Assembly: GCA_963677015.1 (NCBI GenBank)
Contig: OY781533.1
Location: forward strand, 1,736,001-1,800,000
DNA from: G963556115 sp963677015
Lineage (GTDB): Bacteria > Planctomycetota > SZUA-567
DNA length: 64,000 nt
Direction: 5' to 3'
Each line of letters opens with the position of its first letter. The stretch's first letter is position 1. This document shows positions 1-9,955 of this stretch, one piece after another. A program made the position numbers and the translations under genes. The notes beneath the pieces were generated by a model that worked only from the letters and a program-made list of their open reading frames with translations, did no database searches and had not been told where the DNA came from.

Positions 1-765
1 ATTCTTTTTGCATTTATCCCTAATATTGATATTTTCTCAAATACAGATGCAGAAATATCGATTTCACCAAAAGCTGAATTAGCAGAGGCGACTAAAACTC
101 TTTCTAAAAACGTTGTAACAGATAAAATCAACTATATTAGCTCCAACACTGACACTTCAGCAACAACTAAACTCGCATCATACTCCTCACCATTCCATCC
201 TACAACTGCTTATGCAATAAATTCTGTCGATGTTTATAACCCTGTTACCAATAAATGGGCAACTATAGAAGACGGAAAATCATTTGCTCTTACAAACGGC
301 ACTCAGATACGTACTCCTTTAGGCGCAACAGAATCTGTTAATATTTCTCTTAAGAATGGCCCTTCTGTTATGCTTGACGGGATGAGTCAGATCGCAATTA
401 ACGATAACCTTTTAACACTTGAAGATGGACGTGCTGTCATCTCGGTAAGTAAAGATTCTTCTCCGGTAACAATACAATTAGATAATCAGGATATTAATCT
501 TGATTCTGGTTCAATGGTATTCGCTACTTTAGATAATGATAATTCATATGCTAAAGACGGTCTTCCTGCTCCTATTCTGGTACTTTTAAAGGGAACTGCA
601 ACTACTGCTAACAGTAATGATTCTCAGTTGGCTCAGGGTAGAGTTTATGAGTTATTTGATACTGGTACCGGGCATTATCCTAGTCGTAAAGTCGGTTCTT
701 ATGAAAATAAGCGTCAGTTTATGCCGATGATAGATGCTGTACAGGCTGCTTATAAAAGTAAATAA
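1..765 (+). CDS. FecR-like domain protein, 3' part only
   Basis: The reading frame is open from base 1 to the TAA at 763-765, so the start lies outside the window. About 254 residues are visible. The stretch from roughly residue 85 to 160 has a FecR-type pattern: an Asp-Gly turn, then a short strand ending in T-x-L-G, a run of alternating strands with an L-D-G turn, then a second D-G turn. Such domains are secreted or periplasmic beta-rich modules, found in FecR sensors and in surface proteins of many Gram-negative bacteria. The region before it is rich in Ser, Thr, Asn and Lys, as in an extracellular linker. No membrane segment is visible in this part. The family call is from pattern only; a different beta-rich secreted protein is possible. 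Confidence 0.5.
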   Translation: MLFAFIPNIDIFSNTDAEISISPKAELAEATKTLSKNVVTDKINYISSNTDTSATTKLASYSSPFHPTTAYAINSVDVYNPVTNKWATIEDGKSFALTNGTQIRTPLGATESVNISLKNGPSVMLDGMSQIAINDNLLTLEDGRAVISVSKDSSPVTIQLDNQDINLDSGSMVFATLDNDNSYAKDGLPAPILVLLKGTATTANSNDSQLAQGRVYELFDTGTGHYPSRKVGSYENKRQFMPMIDAVQAAYKSK

Positions 766-805
766 ATAAAGATTATTCTTATCTTCACCTCCTACCTTTT
801 CAAAT

Positions 806-837
806 AAAACCTGACTTTTGTCAGGTTTTATTTTATT
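806..837 (+). terminator. Rho-independent terminator after the FecR-like gene
   Basis: A perfect 10-bp stem (806-815 with 820-829) has a TTTT loop and is followed by a T-rich tract (826-837). It lies 41 bases after the stop codon and just before the next promoter. Confidence 0.85.
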
Positions 838-864
838 GACAAAAAATAATTATTGTTATATGAT
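836..864 (+). promoter_or_regulatory. Sigma70-type promoter for the P-type ATPase gene
   Basis: TTGACA at 836-841 and TATGAT at 859-864 are separated by 17 bases. The expected transcript start near 871 leaves a leader of about 50 bases before the ATG at 924. Confidence 0.7.
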
Positions 865-923
865 AAAAAAAATCTGTTCACTAGCTAAAGCCGGGATTTT
901 TCATTATTCGAGGAGGATAATTT

Positions 924-3629
924 ATGGCATCTGAAAAGTACAAGTGGTTTGCGCAGGATATTGACACCGTAAAGAGTGAACTCAATGTCGATGATAATGG
1001 ATTAACAGGCGAATCAGCAAAACAACGACTCAAAGAATATGGTTCAAATAAGCTTGCTGAAGAAAAGGAGGAGACGGCATGGGATATACTAAAAGCGCAG
1101 CTTAAAGGCTTTTTTAATATTGTCTTATACTGTGCTGCTGTACTGGCGTTTATTGTCGGCGCATATACAGATGGTATTTTTATCGTCTGTATTTTAATTT
1201 TAAATACAGCACTTGCTTTTTATCAGGAGTATAAAGCTAGCCGTATAATGAGTGGGCTTAAAGATTTTCTCGTTGCAAATGTTAATGTCATTAGAGATGG
1301 CACACCGGTTGAAATCAACGCTGAAGAGCTTGTGCCTGGTGATATTGTTCTGCTTGAAGAAGGAATGAAAATTCCTGCGGATTCAAGGCTCGTGGAACAG
1401 CATGCACTGGCGGTAGATGAGGCAATGCTGACGGGCGAATCCCTTCCGGTTGAAAAATCTACAAAAACAGTTTCAGATAATGCTGCGCTTGGAGATCGTA
1501 TTAATATGGTCTTCAGCGGTACAACAGTGGTAAGAGGTACAGGTAAAGCTCTCGTCTGCAGTACCGGTATGAAGACTGAATTAGGAACCATCGCGCAGGC
1601 TCTTGCAGACACGGAAACACCTAAAACTTCATTTGAATTGGAAATTGATAAATTGTCCCGTCAGATAACAATGGTAATTGCTGTCCTTGTTGTTTTGTCT
1701 GCAGCTCTGATGTATTTGCATCATAATATGCAGTTTTCACAGATAGCAATTTTCTCGCTCAGTCTAGGTGTTGGTGCGATACCTGAAAGTCTCCCTGTTG
1801 TCCTTTCATTTGCTCTAGCAATGGGAGCACAACAGATGTCACACCGCAGAGCACTAGCCAGACGTCTGGCTATTGTCGAGTCACTCGGTTCTGTGGATAC
1901 AATATGTTCAGATAAAACCGGAACTTTAACAAAGAATGAAATGACTGTACAGTTACTTTATACCCCAGGTCATGAACCTTATTATGTTACCGGCGAGGGT
2001 TATAACCCAGAGAATGGAGCAATCCAGACCAGGCATGTTGGTTCTGAACGTTTAAAATTGCCATTGATATCCATGATGCTTTGCAATGATTCAAAACGGG
2101 TGGAAAAGGGAGAGGAAATCAGTTATCTTGGTGATCCAACTGAAATAGCAATGCGAGTTGTCGGTGAAAAAGGCGGGTTTAACAGTGCAAAACTAGATGA
2201 AGACTTTCCTAGACAGGATGAAGTTCCTTTCACTTCGGACCGTCAGAGGATGACAACTGTTCATACATATGAAGGGAAAAAAACCGCTATTACCAAAGGT
2301 GCACCGGAGGTTATTCTGAACCTTTGTACACAGATCCTTATACATGGTGAAGTTATCCCTCTTACAGATGAACATAAAGAGGAAATAAAGCAAATTCTGG
2401 AACATATGCAATCGCAGGCACTACGTACTCTGGCTGTTGGTTTTAGATTTGTTCCAGAAGGAGTTACTGGTGAAGAAATGGAGCATGAATTATGCTTTCT
2501 TGGCCTCGCCGGAATGATCGATCCACCACGCCCTGAAGTGAAGGTCGCTTTAGCTGAAGCCAAGCGTGCCGGTATTCGTACAGTGATGATTACTGGTGAT
2601 CATATTGTAACTGCAAAAGCAATTGCAAAACGTCTGGGAATGGGCCAGAATGCGGTTAATGGTACAGAGATTGAAGTAATGTCCGATAGTGAGCTGGAGG
2701 ATAAGATTGAGGATATAAGTATTATAGCCAGAGCTACCCCAACTGTGAAATTGAGAGCGTTAAAAGCAGTAAGAAAGAAGAAACATTTTGCCGCGATGAC
2801 TGGAGACGGTGTCAATGACTCCCCTGCTCTTAAACAGGCTGATGTCGGCATAGCTATGGGACTACGCGGTACAGATGCCGCTAAACAGGCTGCCGGTCTT
2901 GTCTTGCTGGATGATAATTATGCAACGATTATCAGTGCTATTGAGGAAGGGCGTAGAATTTTCGATAACATTAGAAAATTCGTCAACTACCTGCTGACTT
3001 GTAATATAGGAGAGGTTATTACTGTTTTACTTGGAGCAATATGGGGTCTTGCGCCATTAACTGCTATTATGGTTTTGTGGATTAATATTCTTACCGATGT
3101 TCTCCCGGCAATTGCTCTTGGTATTGACCCTGCCAACCCGGGACTGATGAAACGTAAACCACGTGAACATGATGAGCACATCCTAAACAAGGGTGTTATC
3201 TGGACAACGGTTGTCATCGGGTTTAAAAAAGGAATTGAAAACTTCATCGTATTTTTAATTGCTTATTACTTGCTGAATGACAAGATCTCCGGCGGTGCGG
3301 CCGAAACCCTTAAATATGCCCAAACCATGGCGTTTACCGGTATTGTTGTTTATGCCTTCGTACGTATCTTTGTCATAAGAACATTTGATACTCTAAGTAT
3401 CTGGAGTAACCCTTGGCTTGTTATAGGCTTGGCAATTGCCGCTTTCACACAGCTGTTTATAATTTATTGCCCTCCAGTACGCGACTTCTTTATGTTGGCT
3501 GAGCTTGACCTGCAGGATTGGGGTGTTCTTGCAATACTTGCTGTCTGGGCTTCTGTTACCGGTGTTTATACTGCAAGATGGGTTGAAAAGTGGGCCGGTT
3601 CGGTTATCAGTACTGAATCTGCAGAGTAG
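924..3629 (+). CDS. Cation-transporting P-type ATPase (P2-like)
   Basis: ATP-driven cation pump of the inner membrane, 901 residues, the usual length for P2 ATPases. In order one sees the N-terminal cation-ATPase domain, the first membrane hairpin, the actuator motif TGES (170-173), a membrane segment with IPESLP (about 286-291), the phosphorylation motif DKTGTLT with Asp330, the TGDGVND hinge (626-632), and a C-terminal membrane block. The NILTD motif in M6 is typical of Ca2+/Na+ type pumps. M4 has Glu288 in IPESLP where Ca2+ pumps usually have IPEGLP, so the transported ion is unclear (Ca2+, Na+, K+ or H+). The start is supported by GAGGAGG seven bases upstream. The gene stands alone between two terminators with its own promoter. 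Confidence 0.93.
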   Translation: MASEKYKWFAQDIDTVKSELNVDDNGLTGESAKQRLKEYGSNKLAEEKEETAWDILKAQLKGFFNIVLYCAAVLAFIVGAYTDGIFIVCILILNTALAFYQEYKASRIMSGLKDFLVANVNVIRDGTPVEINAEELVPGDIVLLEEGMKIPADSRLVEQHALAVDEAMLTGESLPVEKSTKTVSDNAALGDRINMVFSGTTVVRGTGKALVCSTGMKTELGTIAQALADTETPKTSFELEIDKLSRQITMVIAVLVVLSAALMYLHHNMQFSQIAIFSLSLGVGAIPESLPVVLSFALAMGAQQMSHRRALARRLAIVESLGSVDTICSDKTGTLTKNEMTVQLLYTPGHEPYYVTGEGYNPENGAIQTRHVGSERLKLPLISMMLCNDSKRVEKGEEISYLGDPTEIAMRVVGEKGGFNSAKLDEDFPRQDEVPFTSDRQRMTTVHTYEGKKTAITKGAPEVILNLCTQILIHGEVIPLTDEHKEEIKQILEHMQSQALRTLAVGFRFVPEGVTGEEMEHELCFLGLAGMIDPPRPEVKVALAEAKRAGIRTVMITGDHIVTAKAIAKRLGMGQNAVNGTEIEVMSDSELEDKIEDISIIARATPTVKLRALKAVRKKKHFAAMTGDGVNDSPALKQADVGIAMGLRGTDAAKQAAGLVLLDDNYATIISAIEEGRRIFDNIRKFVNYLLTCNIGEVITVLLGAIWGLAPLTAIMVLWINILTDVLPAIALGIDPANPGLMKRKPREHDEHILNKGVIWTTVVIGFKKGIENFIVFLIAYYLLNDKISGGAAETLKYAQTMAFTGIVVYAFVRIFVIRTFDTLSIWSNPWLVIGLAIAAFTQLFIIYCPPVRDFFMLAELDLQDWGVLAILAVWASVTGVYTARWVEKWAGSVISTESAE

Positions 3630-3661
3630 GATAAGATTTAATACTATTAGTTATTTGCATC

Positions 3662-3698
3662 TTAATACGGGTCGCTACTATGTAGTGACCCGTATTAA
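3662..3698. terminator. Bidirectional terminator
   Basis: A hairpin (3664-3678 with 3682-3696, extendable to 3662-3698, one G-T pair) lies between the convergent ATPase and dinG genes. It ends in short A/T tracts on both sides, so it can serve both strands. Confidence 0.75.
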
Positions 3699-3743
3699 AC
3701 TATAAATTTAATAGCTGATAATAAATTTATCTAATGCTGCAGC

Positions 3744-6584
3744 TTACAGTCCCAGAAAACTTTGGATATCTTTCATCATTTTATCTTTGTTTTCATATAC
3801 ATAGGTGCTGCAAGGAAGGGAATCTTTAAAGGTTTTACCGTAACGCTTGGATATAATACGTCTGTCAGCAATGATTACAACCCCACGGTCCCCTTTATGT
3901 CTGATTAGACGGCCAAATCCCTGACGGAACTTTATTATGGCATTAGGGATCGAATAATGAATAAAAGCATTTCCTCCTTCAGCTTCAATTTTTTGACACC
4001 TTGCTTCAATTAGTGGTTCGGTATAGACTGCAAAAGGCAATCTGGCAATTGTCAGGCATGACAAGGTCTCCCCGACAACATCAACTCCCTCCCAGAACGA
4101 GTGTGTTCCTAAAAGAACCGAGTGCAGGTCACGTTTAAAGATTGAGGTGATATTTTTTCTTGAGCCGCTCATTCCCTGCGCCAGTATTTCAATACCATCT
4201 CCGAGTAATTCTTCATTTAGAATCTCGTAAGAGGTACGAAGCATCTCGTAACTGGTATATAATGCCATACCACGTCCATGAGTTTCCCGATAGACATCCG
4301 CCAGAAGATAGGCCAGTTCCGCTGAAAAATCTTTACCACGTTCCCCCGGTTCCGGTAAGAATGTAGGAATTACAACAAGGCATTGCTTGGGGTAATCAAA
4401 AGGGGATCCGGCATCTAATTCACTATATCTGTCTTTGGCGATTAAATTTATACCAGTACGTTTCTTTATATAATCAAATGATCCGCGAACAGACATCGTT
4501 GCTGAGGCAAAAACAACACTTCGTTTTCGAGAATAGAGTTGATCATGAAGCAAGGCTCCAACTTCTATTGGCGCTGCTATAAGCTTTACGTTGCCAGGCT
4601 TATTGGAAATTTTTTCTATCCAGTAGACATATTCTTCGTTATCTGCGTTCATTGTAAAAACAAGATCATCAGAGAATTCTCTGACTGCTTGTGCAGAGTA
4701 CTCAAGGTCACGAATGAATTCGCGGTGATATTCTAGAGTACTGTCTTCGACCTCTTTCAGATCTTCAATAAGATAGTCCAGTGTGTGCATTATTTTTGCG
4801 AGCAGAGTGAGTAATTCTTTTTGTGCTTCAAATGACGGCAGCCACTTATCCGGATCCATACGTTGAGCAAAGAATCTCAGTGAGCCAAAGTTCGATCCTG
4901 AATGGCGGATAGTGTCAATTTCACTGAATAATGCATCTGCAGCAGCTTCGGCATTATCAAACACATCAGGAAGTATGCTAAGATTGTCAAGAATGCGGCC
5001 TTTTATTGTTTCTTCAATTACAGCATTTAGGACTTTGTCCTGAATACTTGGCAAAAGTCCGCTACGATTATTTTTTCTGCCTTTATGAACCAGACGTCCC
5101 AGTATTATCGAGACTCTTAGAGGCGATATTTCAACAGACAGATGGCTTGTTGCCGCATCTTCTAAATTATGTGCTTCGTCAAAGATTATCTGTGCGTATG
5201 GAGGAAGATTCGGGCTTCTCATATTCATATCAGAGAATACCAGAGAGTGGTTCGCAATTATGATTTCCGCATTTAGTGCTTTTGCCCGTGCTTTCCAGAG
5301 AAAACACCTCTTATAATGCTTACATGCCCTGCCGAGACAATCATCTCCCGCGCATGACATTTTTGCCCAAGTCTTGAAAAACCCAGGTCTGCCAGTAACA
5401 ATATTGTCGGAAATATCACCGGTCTCGGTCCAGGCTGCCCAGCTCAGGACTGTTACCATCTGAAGCCGCTCTTCGATATCTAGCTCGTAATCTGCCTGTT
5501 TAAGGACATATAATAATTTACGAATACAGAGATAGTTCCCCCGCCCTTTTATAATGGCAGCCTTAAAATCTATCCCAAGGGTATTCTTAACAAATGGAAT
5601 ATCCTTTTCATATAACTGTGTCTGAAGGTTTTTGGTATTTGTACTGATAACAACCGGGACATTATTCTCGCGGGCCCAGATAACTGACGGGACCAGATAT
5701 GCCAGACTCTTACCGGTACCAGTTCCGGCTTCAACCAGTAAATGAGAACCATTGTTAAACGCATCAACTACTTCACCGGTCATATTCACCTGACCGGAAC
5801 GAGGTTCAAAGGAGTCAAAAGCCTCTTCAAGGAAGCCTCCTTCCTCAAAGACCCATTCTACTTTTTTGCGGTCAAGTTTTACCCAGTCATCCTTATCATC
5901 TATATTGTCAAATGATGGTATTTTGAAATCATTAATTTCAAATATATCAGCAATTGACGATTCATTGTGGCCAAAATTTTTCTCAATAACTTCGGCTTCC
6001 AGCTTGCGGAACAGATTACAATAGGGATTGGTAGGATGAGAGGCTAAAAGATAATTTATCTCTCCAATTACCGGCAGCGGCAGAGTATAAAGTTTGTTTA
6101 TGAGAATTTGCCATACTTTTGCAAGAGTGATGCAATCTGATAATGCACGATGAGCAGATTCATTAGAAACTTCCAGATAATCACAAAGGCAGGCAAGACT
6201 GTGACTTTCAAGTTCGGGAAAACAGATGCGTGAGAGCCCGACAGTGTCAACAACAATATTATCAAAGCGGTTATTCGTCGCTTTTTTAAGAAACGTCCGT
6301 TCAAAATTGGCATTATGAGCAATACAGATTGCACCTTCTGGAAGAAAGTCCAAAAATTTGTCGATAATATTATTCAGAGGAGGTTTATCCTCAAGCATTT
6401 CGGGAGTAATGCCTGTAAGTTTAATAATTGCCGGAATCATTGGGATTTCGTTCTTGGCAAGCTCACTGAAGGTTGCGGTTATAATCCCATTTTTATAGAC
6501 TGCAGCTCCAATTTCAATAATTTGATCCTTAAGGGGATCCGCTCCAGTTGTTTCCAAGTCTATTGCTACGACTGTATCGTACAT
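3744..6584 (-). CDS. dinG: DEDDh exonuclease-DinG type helicase fusion
   Basis: A 946-residue protein joining a DnaQ-like 3'-5' exonuclease to an XPD/DinG superfamily 2 helicase, as in Firmicutes DinG. The exonuclease (1-170) shows DLETTG, AHNANFE and HRALSDC, the DEDDh motifs. The helicase has Walker A GTGTGKS (about 287-294), four Cys around 410-432 in the position of the DinG/XPD iron-sulfur cluster, the DEAH box (about 466-470), a SFWEGVD motif and motif VI QGFGRLIR (about 890). It is therefore expected to unwind DNA or RNA-DNA structures with an Fe-S cluster, while the nuclease trims 3' ends. AAAGGG precedes the ATG. The GNAT gene lies just upstream on the same strand, 33 bases away, so the two may be co-transcribed. 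Confidence 0.93.
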   Translation of the reverse strand: MYDTVVAIDLETTGADPLKDQIIEIGAAVYKNGIITATFSELAKNEIPMIPAIIKLTGITPEMLEDKPPLNNIIDKFLDFLPEGAICIAHNANFERTFLKKATNNRFDNIVVDTVGLSRICFPELESHSLACLCDYLEVSNESAHRALSDCITLAKVWQILINKLYTLPLPVIGEINYLLASHPTNPYCNLFRKLEAEVIEKNFGHNESSIADIFEINDFKIPSFDNIDDKDDWVKLDRKKVEWVFEEGGFLEEAFDSFEPRSGQVNMTGEVVDAFNNGSHLLVEAGTGTGKSLAYLVPSVIWARENNVPVVISTNTKNLQTQLYEKDIPFVKNTLGIDFKAAIIKGRGNYLCIRKLLYVLKQADYELDIEERLQMVTVLSWAAWTETGDISDNIVTGRPGFFKTWAKMSCAGDDCLGRACKHYKRCFLWKARAKALNAEIIIANHSLVFSDMNMRSPNLPPYAQIIFDEAHNLEDAATSHLSVEISPLRVSIILGRLVHKGRKNNRSGLLPSIQDKVLNAVIEETIKGRILDNLSILPDVFDNAEAAADALFSEIDTIRHSGSNFGSLRFFAQRMDPDKWLPSFEAQKELLTLLAKIMHTLDYLIEDLKEVEDSTLEYHREFIRDLEYSAQAVREFSDDLVFTMNADNEEYVYWIEKISNKPGNVKLIAAPIEVGALLHDQLYSRKRSVVFASATMSVRGSFDYIKKRTGINLIAKDRYSELDAGSPFDYPKQCLVVIPTFLPEPGERGKDFSAELAYLLADVYRETHGRGMALYTSYEMLRTSYEILNEELLGDGIEILAQGMSGSRKNITSIFKRDLHSVLLGTHSFWEGVDVVGETLSCLTIARLPFAVYTEPLIEARCQKIEAEGGNAFIHYSIPNAIIKFRQGFGRLIRHKGDRGVVIIADRRIISKRYGKTFKDSLPCSTYVYENKDKMMKDIQSFLGL

Positions 6585-6617
6585 TAGTACCCTTTATAAA
6601 TAAAGACACAGTAAAAG

Positions 6618-7070
6618 CTATATATCACGCATCATCGCCACTTCACCGCAATCAGGGAAAAAAGGACATTTCATGCAGTCCTGCCAGATTTTATGCGGGA
6701 GGGTAGAACGTTCTACTTCAGCGAAGCCAACTTTCGAAAAAAAATCAGGAACAAAGGTCAGTGTAAAAACTCTGTCTGCACCTAAAATTTTTGCTTCTTC
6801 GATAGCCGCATCAATAAGCTTACGTCCAATACCTGTGCGGTGAATGTCTTCACGTACCGCCAGAGAACGTATTTCAACAAGGTTTTCCCAGGACACATGG
6901 AGTGCCACACAGCCGATTATCTGGCCATCAGTATCAATATATAGTAAAAAATCTCGGAGTCGTTCAAGAATCTCACCATAGGATAAGGCCAGCATCAGCT
7001 TTTTTTCGGCGAATCCTCTTGTAAGATTCTGTATTACCTGAATATCGGTAAAGCAGGCTTTACGTATCAT
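6618..7070 (-). CDS. GNAT N-acetyltransferase, ArgA-like short form
   Basis: A 150-residue GNAT-fold acetyltransferase. The acetyl-CoA motif is seen as RSLAV followed by RTGIGRKLID (about 68-88). The C-terminal part has a Cys-rich tail, KIWQDC-x-KCPFFPDC, which I associate with short N-acetylglutamate synthase-like enzymes of bacteria lacking the long ArgA. The role in arginine biosynthesis is inferred from that tail only; no other arg gene is near. The start is supported by AAAGGG ahead of the ATG. Confidence 0.75.
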   Translation of the reverse strand: MIRKACFTDIQVIQNLTRGFAEKKLMLALSYGEILERLRDFLLYIDTDGQIIGCVALHVSWENLVEIRSLAVREDIHRTGIGRKLIDAAIEEAKILGADRVFTLTFVPDFFSKVGFAEVERSTLPHKIWQDCMKCPFFPDCGEVAMMRDI

Positions 7071-7220
7071 TTATTACCCTTTAATAACATATTTACAAGT
7101 AATTAAATCATATATAATACCCTGTGAAATGCAACGCTATTAATATTTTTAGTATTATTTATTTATATTGATGATCTAATTCTTTATAATAATTTTTTAT
7201 TATGTATTCAAGGAATTATT

Positions 7221-7781
7221 ATGGTTCGAACGTTTATTGGAATTGAGTTGGAAAATAGTGTGATGGCTGAAATTTCTGAAGAAATAAGCTATCTTCAATG
7301 TAAATTCCCGGATATTAACTGGGTTCGCAGGGAAAATCTGCACCTGACTTTAAAGTTTTTAGGTAATGTACAACCCAATGATTTACGCAATATCTTCAAC
7401 GATATAACAGCTCTTGAAAACTTTGCTTCCCCCTTTTCCATTGATATTACCGGAATTAATTTGCTGCCAGATATTAAACACCCGCGTATAGTATGCGCCG
7501 GCTGTAATTTTGGCAGGAATGAATTGGTGCGACTTCATAGCAGAATAGATGAAATTTGCCATAATCTTGGGTATCCTGTGGAGCAAAAACCATATTCTCC
7601 GCATGTTACTTTAGGACGAATTAAAAAACCGTCATTTGCTAAAGGATTTGAGGAATACCTGAGTGATTTGAGTAATGTTGATTTTGGAATTACCGATGTT
7701 GATGAAGTTGTTGTCTATATGAGTGAGCTGGGAAATAAAGGTGCTCTATATAGTCCTATGTATAGAGTTAGATTGGGATAA
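7221..7781 (+). CDS. thpR: RNA 2',3'-cyclic phosphodiesterase (LigT/ThpR)
   Basis: A 186-residue 2H phosphoesterase that opens 2',3'-cyclic phosphates in RNA to 2'-phosphates. Both catalytic H-x-T motifs are present: His41 in HLTLKFLG and His128 in PHVTLGRI. The length matches the family. It is the first gene of a plus-strand operon; its TAA (7779-7781) touches the ATG of the pseudouridine synthase. The run with rluA and asnS suggests an RNA-related operon. Confidence 0.92.
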   Translation: MVRTFIGIELENSVMAEISEEISYLQCKFPDINWVRRENLHLTLKFLGNVQPNDLRNIFNDITALENFASPFSIDITGINLLPDIKHPRIVCAGCNFGRNELVRLHSRIDEICHNLGYPVEQKPYSPHVTLGRIKKPSFAKGFEEYLSDLSNVDFGITDVDEVVVYMSELGNKGALYSPMYRVRLG

Positions 7782-8498
7782 ATGCTTGAAATCATATTTG
7801 AGAATAAAGAGGTTATCGTCATCAATAAGCCCGCAGGGATAGAGAGTGTTCCTAGTCAGAATAAAGGATGCTCTCTTGCGGAATTACTTCATGACAGGCG
7901 TAAAGCCGAAAGTATTTATCCGGTTCACAGATTGGATCGAGATACTAGCGGTACTATTATTTTTGCGAAAACCGAGAATACCCTAAAACAGCTGGAAGAT
8001 CTTTTTCGCCAACGTAATACGACAAAACGGTATCTTGCTATCTGTGTTGGAGTTCCGAGAAACCGCGAAGGAACTATCCGCAGAAATTTGAGTAAATGGA
8101 GAGGTGGACATAAGCCGGTACGTGTAATAAAAGGCGGTAAAGGGCTCGTCGCTGAAACCGATTACCAGTTGCTGATTGCAAACCCTGAGGCTGGTGCGAG
8201 TCTGATACTCTTTACACCGCATCAGGGTAGAACGCATCAGATTAGAGTTCATGCAGAAGCTTTGGGAAGACCAATAATCGGTGACCATCAGTATGGGGAT
8301 AGAGAGTATAATAGAGTCATTAAGGAATTGTCTGGATTGAAGCGGCAGGCACTTCATGCATGGACACTAAAATTTTCAGGTATAGATATTAAAGGACTGC
8401 CAGCAGAATTTAAAGCAGATATGCCGGAAGATATGAGTCAAACATGTGATAAATTATTTGTGGACTGGAAACAGATTTTGGAAAAGGTCAAATTATGA
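7782..8498 (+). CDS. RluA-family pseudouridine synthase
   Basis: A 238-residue enzyme converting uridine to pseudouridine in rRNA or tRNA. The active-site motif HRLDRDTSG places the catalytic Asp at residue 52. The later RTHQIRVH motif is also typical. No S4 domain precedes the catalytic part, which puts it closer to the RluA/TruC/RluC-catalytic group than to RluD; the target base cannot be told. The ATG directly follows the thpR stop, and the last four bases (ATGA, 8495-8498) overlap the asnS start, so the three genes are translationally coupled. Confidence 0.92.
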   Translation: MLEIIFENKEVIVINKPAGIESVPSQNKGCSLAELLHDRRKAESIYPVHRLDRDTSGTIIFAKTENTLKQLEDLFRQRNTTKRYLAICVGVPRNREGTIRRNLSKWRGGHKPVRVIKGGKGLVAETDYQLLIANPEAGASLILFTPHQGRTHQIRVHAEALGRPIIGDHQYGDREYNRVIKELSGLKRQALHAWTLKFSGIDIKGLPAEFKADMPEDMSQTCDKLFVDWKQILEKVKL

Positions 8499-9883
8499 GA
8501 TATAAAATTAAAGACTTACAATTACTTGATTTTCCGCCTGTAGATGAGGTTACGGTCTGCGGTTGGGTAAAAAGCGCCAGGCATAGCAAGAATGATTCCT
8601 TTATTGCGCTCTCTGACGGTTCATGTTTTACTGATCTTCAACTTGTCTGTCCGGCAACGCTTTCGGGTTTTTCTGATACAGTTCAATTATTGGGTACTGG
8701 TTGTGCGGTGACTGCTTGCGGTAATATTGTTAAAAGTCAAGGTAAGGGACAAAAATTCGAGCTGCTTGTAAACAGTATTGAGTGTACAGGCGGGGTGGAA
8801 CCGGATTATCCTTTACAGAAAAAACGTCATTCCTTTGAATATTTAAGAGAAATAGCGCATTTGCGTATGCGAACCAATACTTTCGGTGCTGTCATGCGAG
8901 TCAGAAACGCTGCTGCGCGCAGTATTCATAATTTTTTTCAGGAGCGCGGGTTTATCTGGCTGCATTCACCGCTAATAACCGCGAGTGACTGTGAAGGCGC
9001 CGGTGAAATGTTTCAGGTTACAACCTTGGATATGGCTGAGGTCCCCAAAGATGAGTCCGGGAATGTTGATTACAGTCAGGATTTTTTCGGTAAGAAGTCG
9101 CATCTTACAGTTTCCGGACAGCTTGAAGGTGAAATAGCCGCACATGCACTGAGCAACATCTATACTTTTGGTCCAACTTTCAGAGCTGAGAATTCACATA
9201 CCAGTCGGCATCTGAGTGAATTCTGGATGGTTGAGCCGGAAATGGCTTTCTGTGATCTTGAGATGAATATGGATGTTGCAGAATCATTTTTAAAGCAATT
9301 ATTTTCTGACGTTATGACTTCAGTACCTGATGATATGAATTTTTTTGGCACGATGATTGATAAAACTATACCAGAAATTATGCAACAGGTCATTGATGCC
9401 CCTTTTATTCGTCTGACTTATTCAGAAGCGATTTCAATACTTGAAAAGAGCACTGCTGATTTCAAATATCCTGTAAGCTGGGGGATAGACCTTCAGAGTG
9501 AACATGAGCGTTATATTACTGAAGAATACTGCAAAAGTCCGGTTATTGTTACCGATTATCCGAAGGAAATTAAAGCTTTTTATATGAAGCTGAATTCTGA
9601 TAATACTACTGTTCGTGCCATGGATGTGCTTGTTCCGCGTGTAGGAGAGATAATCGGTGGTTCTGAGCGTGAAAATGATTATTCAAAATTAGTGCAACGT
9701 ATAAATGATCTGGGCTTGAATCCAGCTGACTATTGGTGGTATCTTGATCTTAGACGTTACGGAAGTGTTCCACATTCCGGATTTGGTCTTGGTTTTGAGA
9801 GAATTGTACAGTTTATGACCGGGATGAAAAATATACGAGATGTGATCCCATTTTCACGAACCCCGGGAAACGCCGATTTCTAA
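8495..9883 (+). CDS. asnS: Asparaginyl-tRNA synthetase
   Basis: A 462-residue class IIb aminoacyl-tRNA synthetase that charges tRNA-Asn directly. The N-terminal OB-fold anticodon-binding domain has VCGWVKSARHSK (about 20-33). Class II motif 2 is TFRAENSHTSRHLSEFW (from about 228) and motif 3 is GFGLGFERIVQF (about 428-440). Length and the ending IPFSRTPGNADF are typical of AsnRS. Presence of AsnRS suggests that tRNA-Asn need not be made by transamidation. It ends the operon, followed by a strong terminator. Confidence 0.97.
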   Translation: MRYKIKDLQLLDFPPVDEVTVCGWVKSARHSKNDSFIALSDGSCFTDLQLVCPATLSGFSDTVQLLGTGCAVTACGNIVKSQGKGQKFELLVNSIECTGGVEPDYPLQKKRHSFEYLREIAHLRMRTNTFGAVMRVRNAAARSIHNFFQERGFIWLHSPLITASDCEGAGEMFQVTTLDMAEVPKDESGNVDYSQDFFGKKSHLTVSGQLEGEIAAHALSNIYTFGPTFRAENSHTSRHLSEFWMVEPEMAFCDLEMNMDVAESFLKQLFSDVMTSVPDDMNFFGTMIDKTIPEIMQQVIDAPFIRLTYSEAISILEKSTADFKYPVSWGIDLQSEHERYITEEYCKSPVIVTDYPKEIKAFYMKLNSDNTTVRAMDVLVPRVGEIIGGSERENDYSKLVQRINDLGLNPADYWWYLDLRRYGSVPHSGFGLGFERIVQFMTGMKNIRDVIPFSRTPGNADF

Positions 9884-9887
9884 AAAA

Positions 9888-9924
9888 TTTGCCAGCATCA
9901 TAAAAAGATGCTGGCAAAAAAATA
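9888..9924 (+). terminator. Terminator after asnS
   Basis: A perfect 12-bp stem (9888-9899 with 9907-9918), loop ATAAAAA, lies five bases after the asnS stop. The flanks are A-rich after and T-rich before, so it may also act on the convergent minus-strand transcript. Confidence 0.7.
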
Positions 9925-9955
9925 GTATATTACAAGTTAGCATGAAGTGGTGACA